Positions 51,385 to 52,560 of a stretch of DNA of 52,560 nt are shown one piece after another. The translations under genes and the position numbers were made by a program. Numbering within the stretch: the stretch's first letter is position 1; the number at the start of each line of letters is the position of its first letter. The stretch is from the NCBI GenBank assembly GCA_002437305.1, contig DJOW01000048.1:1-52560 (forward strand), given 5' to 3'. Source of the stretch: Bacteroidales bacterium UBA6428. Its GTDB lineage: Bacteria; Bacteroidota; Bacteroidia; Bacteroidales; UBA932. The notes beneath the pieces are model-generated. The model saw only the letters and a list, made by a program, of their open reading frames with translations, searched no databases and had not been told where the DNA came from.

Positions 51385-52437
51385 ATGGTAAAGACACATG
51401 AAAGCAAAGCCAAAGGGTTCTTTTTTGGAATTCTGGCAGCTGTGAGTTACGGAGTCAACCCGCTTGGGGCGAAGTACCTCTATGAGGAAGGCTTGAACGT
51501 GGAGTCAGTGCTGTTCTACCGCTATGGGCTGGCGGTGCTGATCATAGGAGTGATTATGGCCGGGAAGCTCATCGCCGGAAGGAAGCCCGCCCCGATAGGC
51601 CCGGGCGCAGGGGCGGCACAGGCCTCAGAAGTTGCCGGAATGCCAGGGTGCGAGACATTCAGAATAAGCAAAGATGAACTCTCGACACTGACCGCCCTTG
51701 GACTGATGTTCGTGGTCTCCTCGCTGACGTTGTACTGCAGCTTCCTGTACATGGACAGCGGTGTCGCCTGCTCGCTGCTTTTCGTCTACCCTGTGATGAC
51801 AGCCGTTCTCATGGCCTTGCTTTACGGGGAGAGAATCACCAAGGCCACAGCGGCGGCGATCGCCCTCTCACTTACCGGTGTGACACTTCTTTACAAAGGC
51901 GACGGCAAGACCGTGCTCAGCACCGCGGGCGTGCTGCTTGTGATGGTCTCGGCTCTCAGCTACGCCCTGTACATCATTGTGGCCAACAGGGCCTCCGCTC
52001 CCGAATCGGAACTTGGAGCCGGCCACAACAGGTTGAGCAAATATATTCCTTTGCCGCACAGGGTGACAATCCACAGGCTCAACATGTCCGCGATGAAACT
52101 CAGCTTCTACGTGCTGATCGTCTGCACCGCCGCGATCATGCTGTTCTCATTGACCTCGCCGGATCGTCACATACTGCCGCTTGCCACTGAAAGAGCGTGG
52201 GGATACTCTCTGATGCTCGCGACCGTCCCGACCGTCTTGTCGCTTGTCTCGATGGGCATCGCCGTCCGCATCATCGGATCCACCCCGACAGCCATTATGG
52301 GAGCGCTCGAGCCTCTGACCGCCGTCGTCATCGGCATCACCGTCTTCCACGAGGCTCTCACCTTCAACCTCATCGCCGGCATCGCCCTGATCCTGACAGC
52401 GGTCATCATGATCATACTCTGCAAAGGCAGGAATTAG
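51385..52437 (+). CDS. DMT-superfamily (EamA) permease
   Basis: A 350-residue inner-membrane protein with about 10 hydrophobic segments and the EamA repeat: FFFGILAAVSYGVNPLGAKY at the start, GVACSLLFVYPVMTAVLMAL, and the second repeat with GSTPTAIMGALEPLTAVVIG. There is a hydrophilic loop at about residues 65-90 and another after helix 6. EamA proteins export metabolites or amino acids, but the substrate cannot be told here. It diverges from the TonB receptor through the shared promoter pair. Confidence 0.88.
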   Translation: MVKTHESKAKGFFFGILAAVSYGVNPLGAKYLYEEGLNVESVLFYRYGLAVLIIGVIMAGKLIAGRKPAPIGPGAGAAQASEVAGMPGCETFRISKDELSTLTALGLMFVVSSLTLYCSFLYMDSGVACSLLFVYPVMTAVLMALLYGERITKATAAAIALSLTGVTLLYKGDGKTVLSTAGVLLVMVSALSYALYIIVANRASAPESELGAGHNRLSKYIPLPHRVTIHRLNMSAMKLSFYVLIVCTAAIMLFSLTSPDRHILPLATERAWGYSLMLATVPTVLSLVSMGIAVRIIGSTPTAIMGALEPLTAVVIGITVFHEALTFNLIAGIALILTAVIMIILCKGRN

Positions 52438-52491
52438 GTTATGGCACACTGTTTGATTATTTCCCCGTCCGGTTAGTTTTTTATTCATATT

Positions 52492-52560
52492 ATGAAAAGG
52501 TTGATAATCATTGTTTGCCTGCTGTCGCTGGCGGCGATGGCAGGTTTCGCCCAGACCCAG
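52492..52560 (+). CDS. start of an exported protein, truncated by window edge
   Basis: An ATG at 52492 opens a frame for 23 codons up to the window end. The first residues are MKRLIIIVCLLSLAAMAGFA, a typical signal peptide with cleavage expected before QTQ. Nothing else of the protein is visible. It starts 54 bp after the permease stop. Confidence 0.7.
   Translation, partial: MKRLIIIVCLLSLAAMAGFAQTQ

Noticed and set aside
1..52560. CRISPR arrays, insertion sequences, integrase, prophage genes or rRNA
   Set aside because: No spaced direct repeats, transposase or phage motifs, or rRNA-like stretches were seen on either strand.

Overview
The window reads as a chromosomal housekeeping region of a Bacteroidota bacterium, most likely order Bacteroidales, with a fairly GC-rich genome for that group. 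The evidence is a Na+-translocating Nqr operon, a fused 2-oxoglutarate:ferredoxin oxidoreductase, the Bacteroidota-type omega subunit (rpoZ), the DUF5723, calycin-like and DcaP-like envelope proteins, and many promoters of the Bacteroidota type. These carry a -7 box TAnnTTTG, usually followed by C. Shine-Dalgarno sequences are weak or absent, as is usual for this phylum. I see no insertion sequence, prophage, CRISPR array or rRNA operon. There is one tRNA gene, tRNA-His.

Layout. 1-4100: nqrABCDE on the minus strand, cut at the left edge inside nqrE. 4.2-10.7 kb: PcrA/UvrD helicase (+), convergent with a minus-strand operon of an orphan HAMP membrane protein, TrkH and a RecD-like helicase. 10.7-17.3 kb: minus-strand envelope and uptake genes, namely a lipoprotein with an M49-like fold but an altered metal site, a DASS/SLC13 anion transporter, a porin, a lipoprotein and a DUF5723 protein. 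17.4-21.6 kb: glutamate dehydrogenase and KorAB. 21.7-31 kb: the outer-membrane biogenesis cluster nadK-uppS-bamA-skp (-), and divergently pdxJ, a second Skp, a glycosyltransferase and a LysM protein (+). 31-35 kb: trxB-bamD-rpoZ-recN (-). 35-38 kb: PerR-like regulator, tRNA-His, CapA-like protein and PhoH. 38.2-44.8 kb: TPR protein, gyrA, a 42-codon small gene and a ClpA/ClpC-type unfoldase. 45-52.5 kb: AI-2E family permease, two secreted esterase-like enzymes, a TonB-dependent receptor with a calycin-like lipoprotein, a DMT permease, and the first 23 codons of an exported protein.

How the genes work together. Nqr couples NADH oxidation to Na+ export. KorAB and glutamate dehydrogenase link 2-oxoglutarate, reduced ferredoxin and ammonia assimilation. 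BamA, BamD, two Skp proteins and UppS supply the cell envelope. PerR-like and TrxB are divergent neighbours and look like a redox-stress pair. The region is compact: most same-strand gaps are under 45 bp and several convergent genes abut or share stop codons.

The strongest unexplained signal is not a gene. The word GAATAT/ATATTC (extended TGAATATG or TGAATATTCA) is scattered through the whole window on both strands and in different reading-frame phases, at several times the frequency I would expect. Other points of interest are a 42-codon gene behind a perfect palindrome, the M49-like protein that has lost its first zinc ligand, a mirror-image divergent promoter, and a PerR-like protein without its structural-zinc cysteines. 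No clear new multi-gene defence or biosynthetic system is visible.
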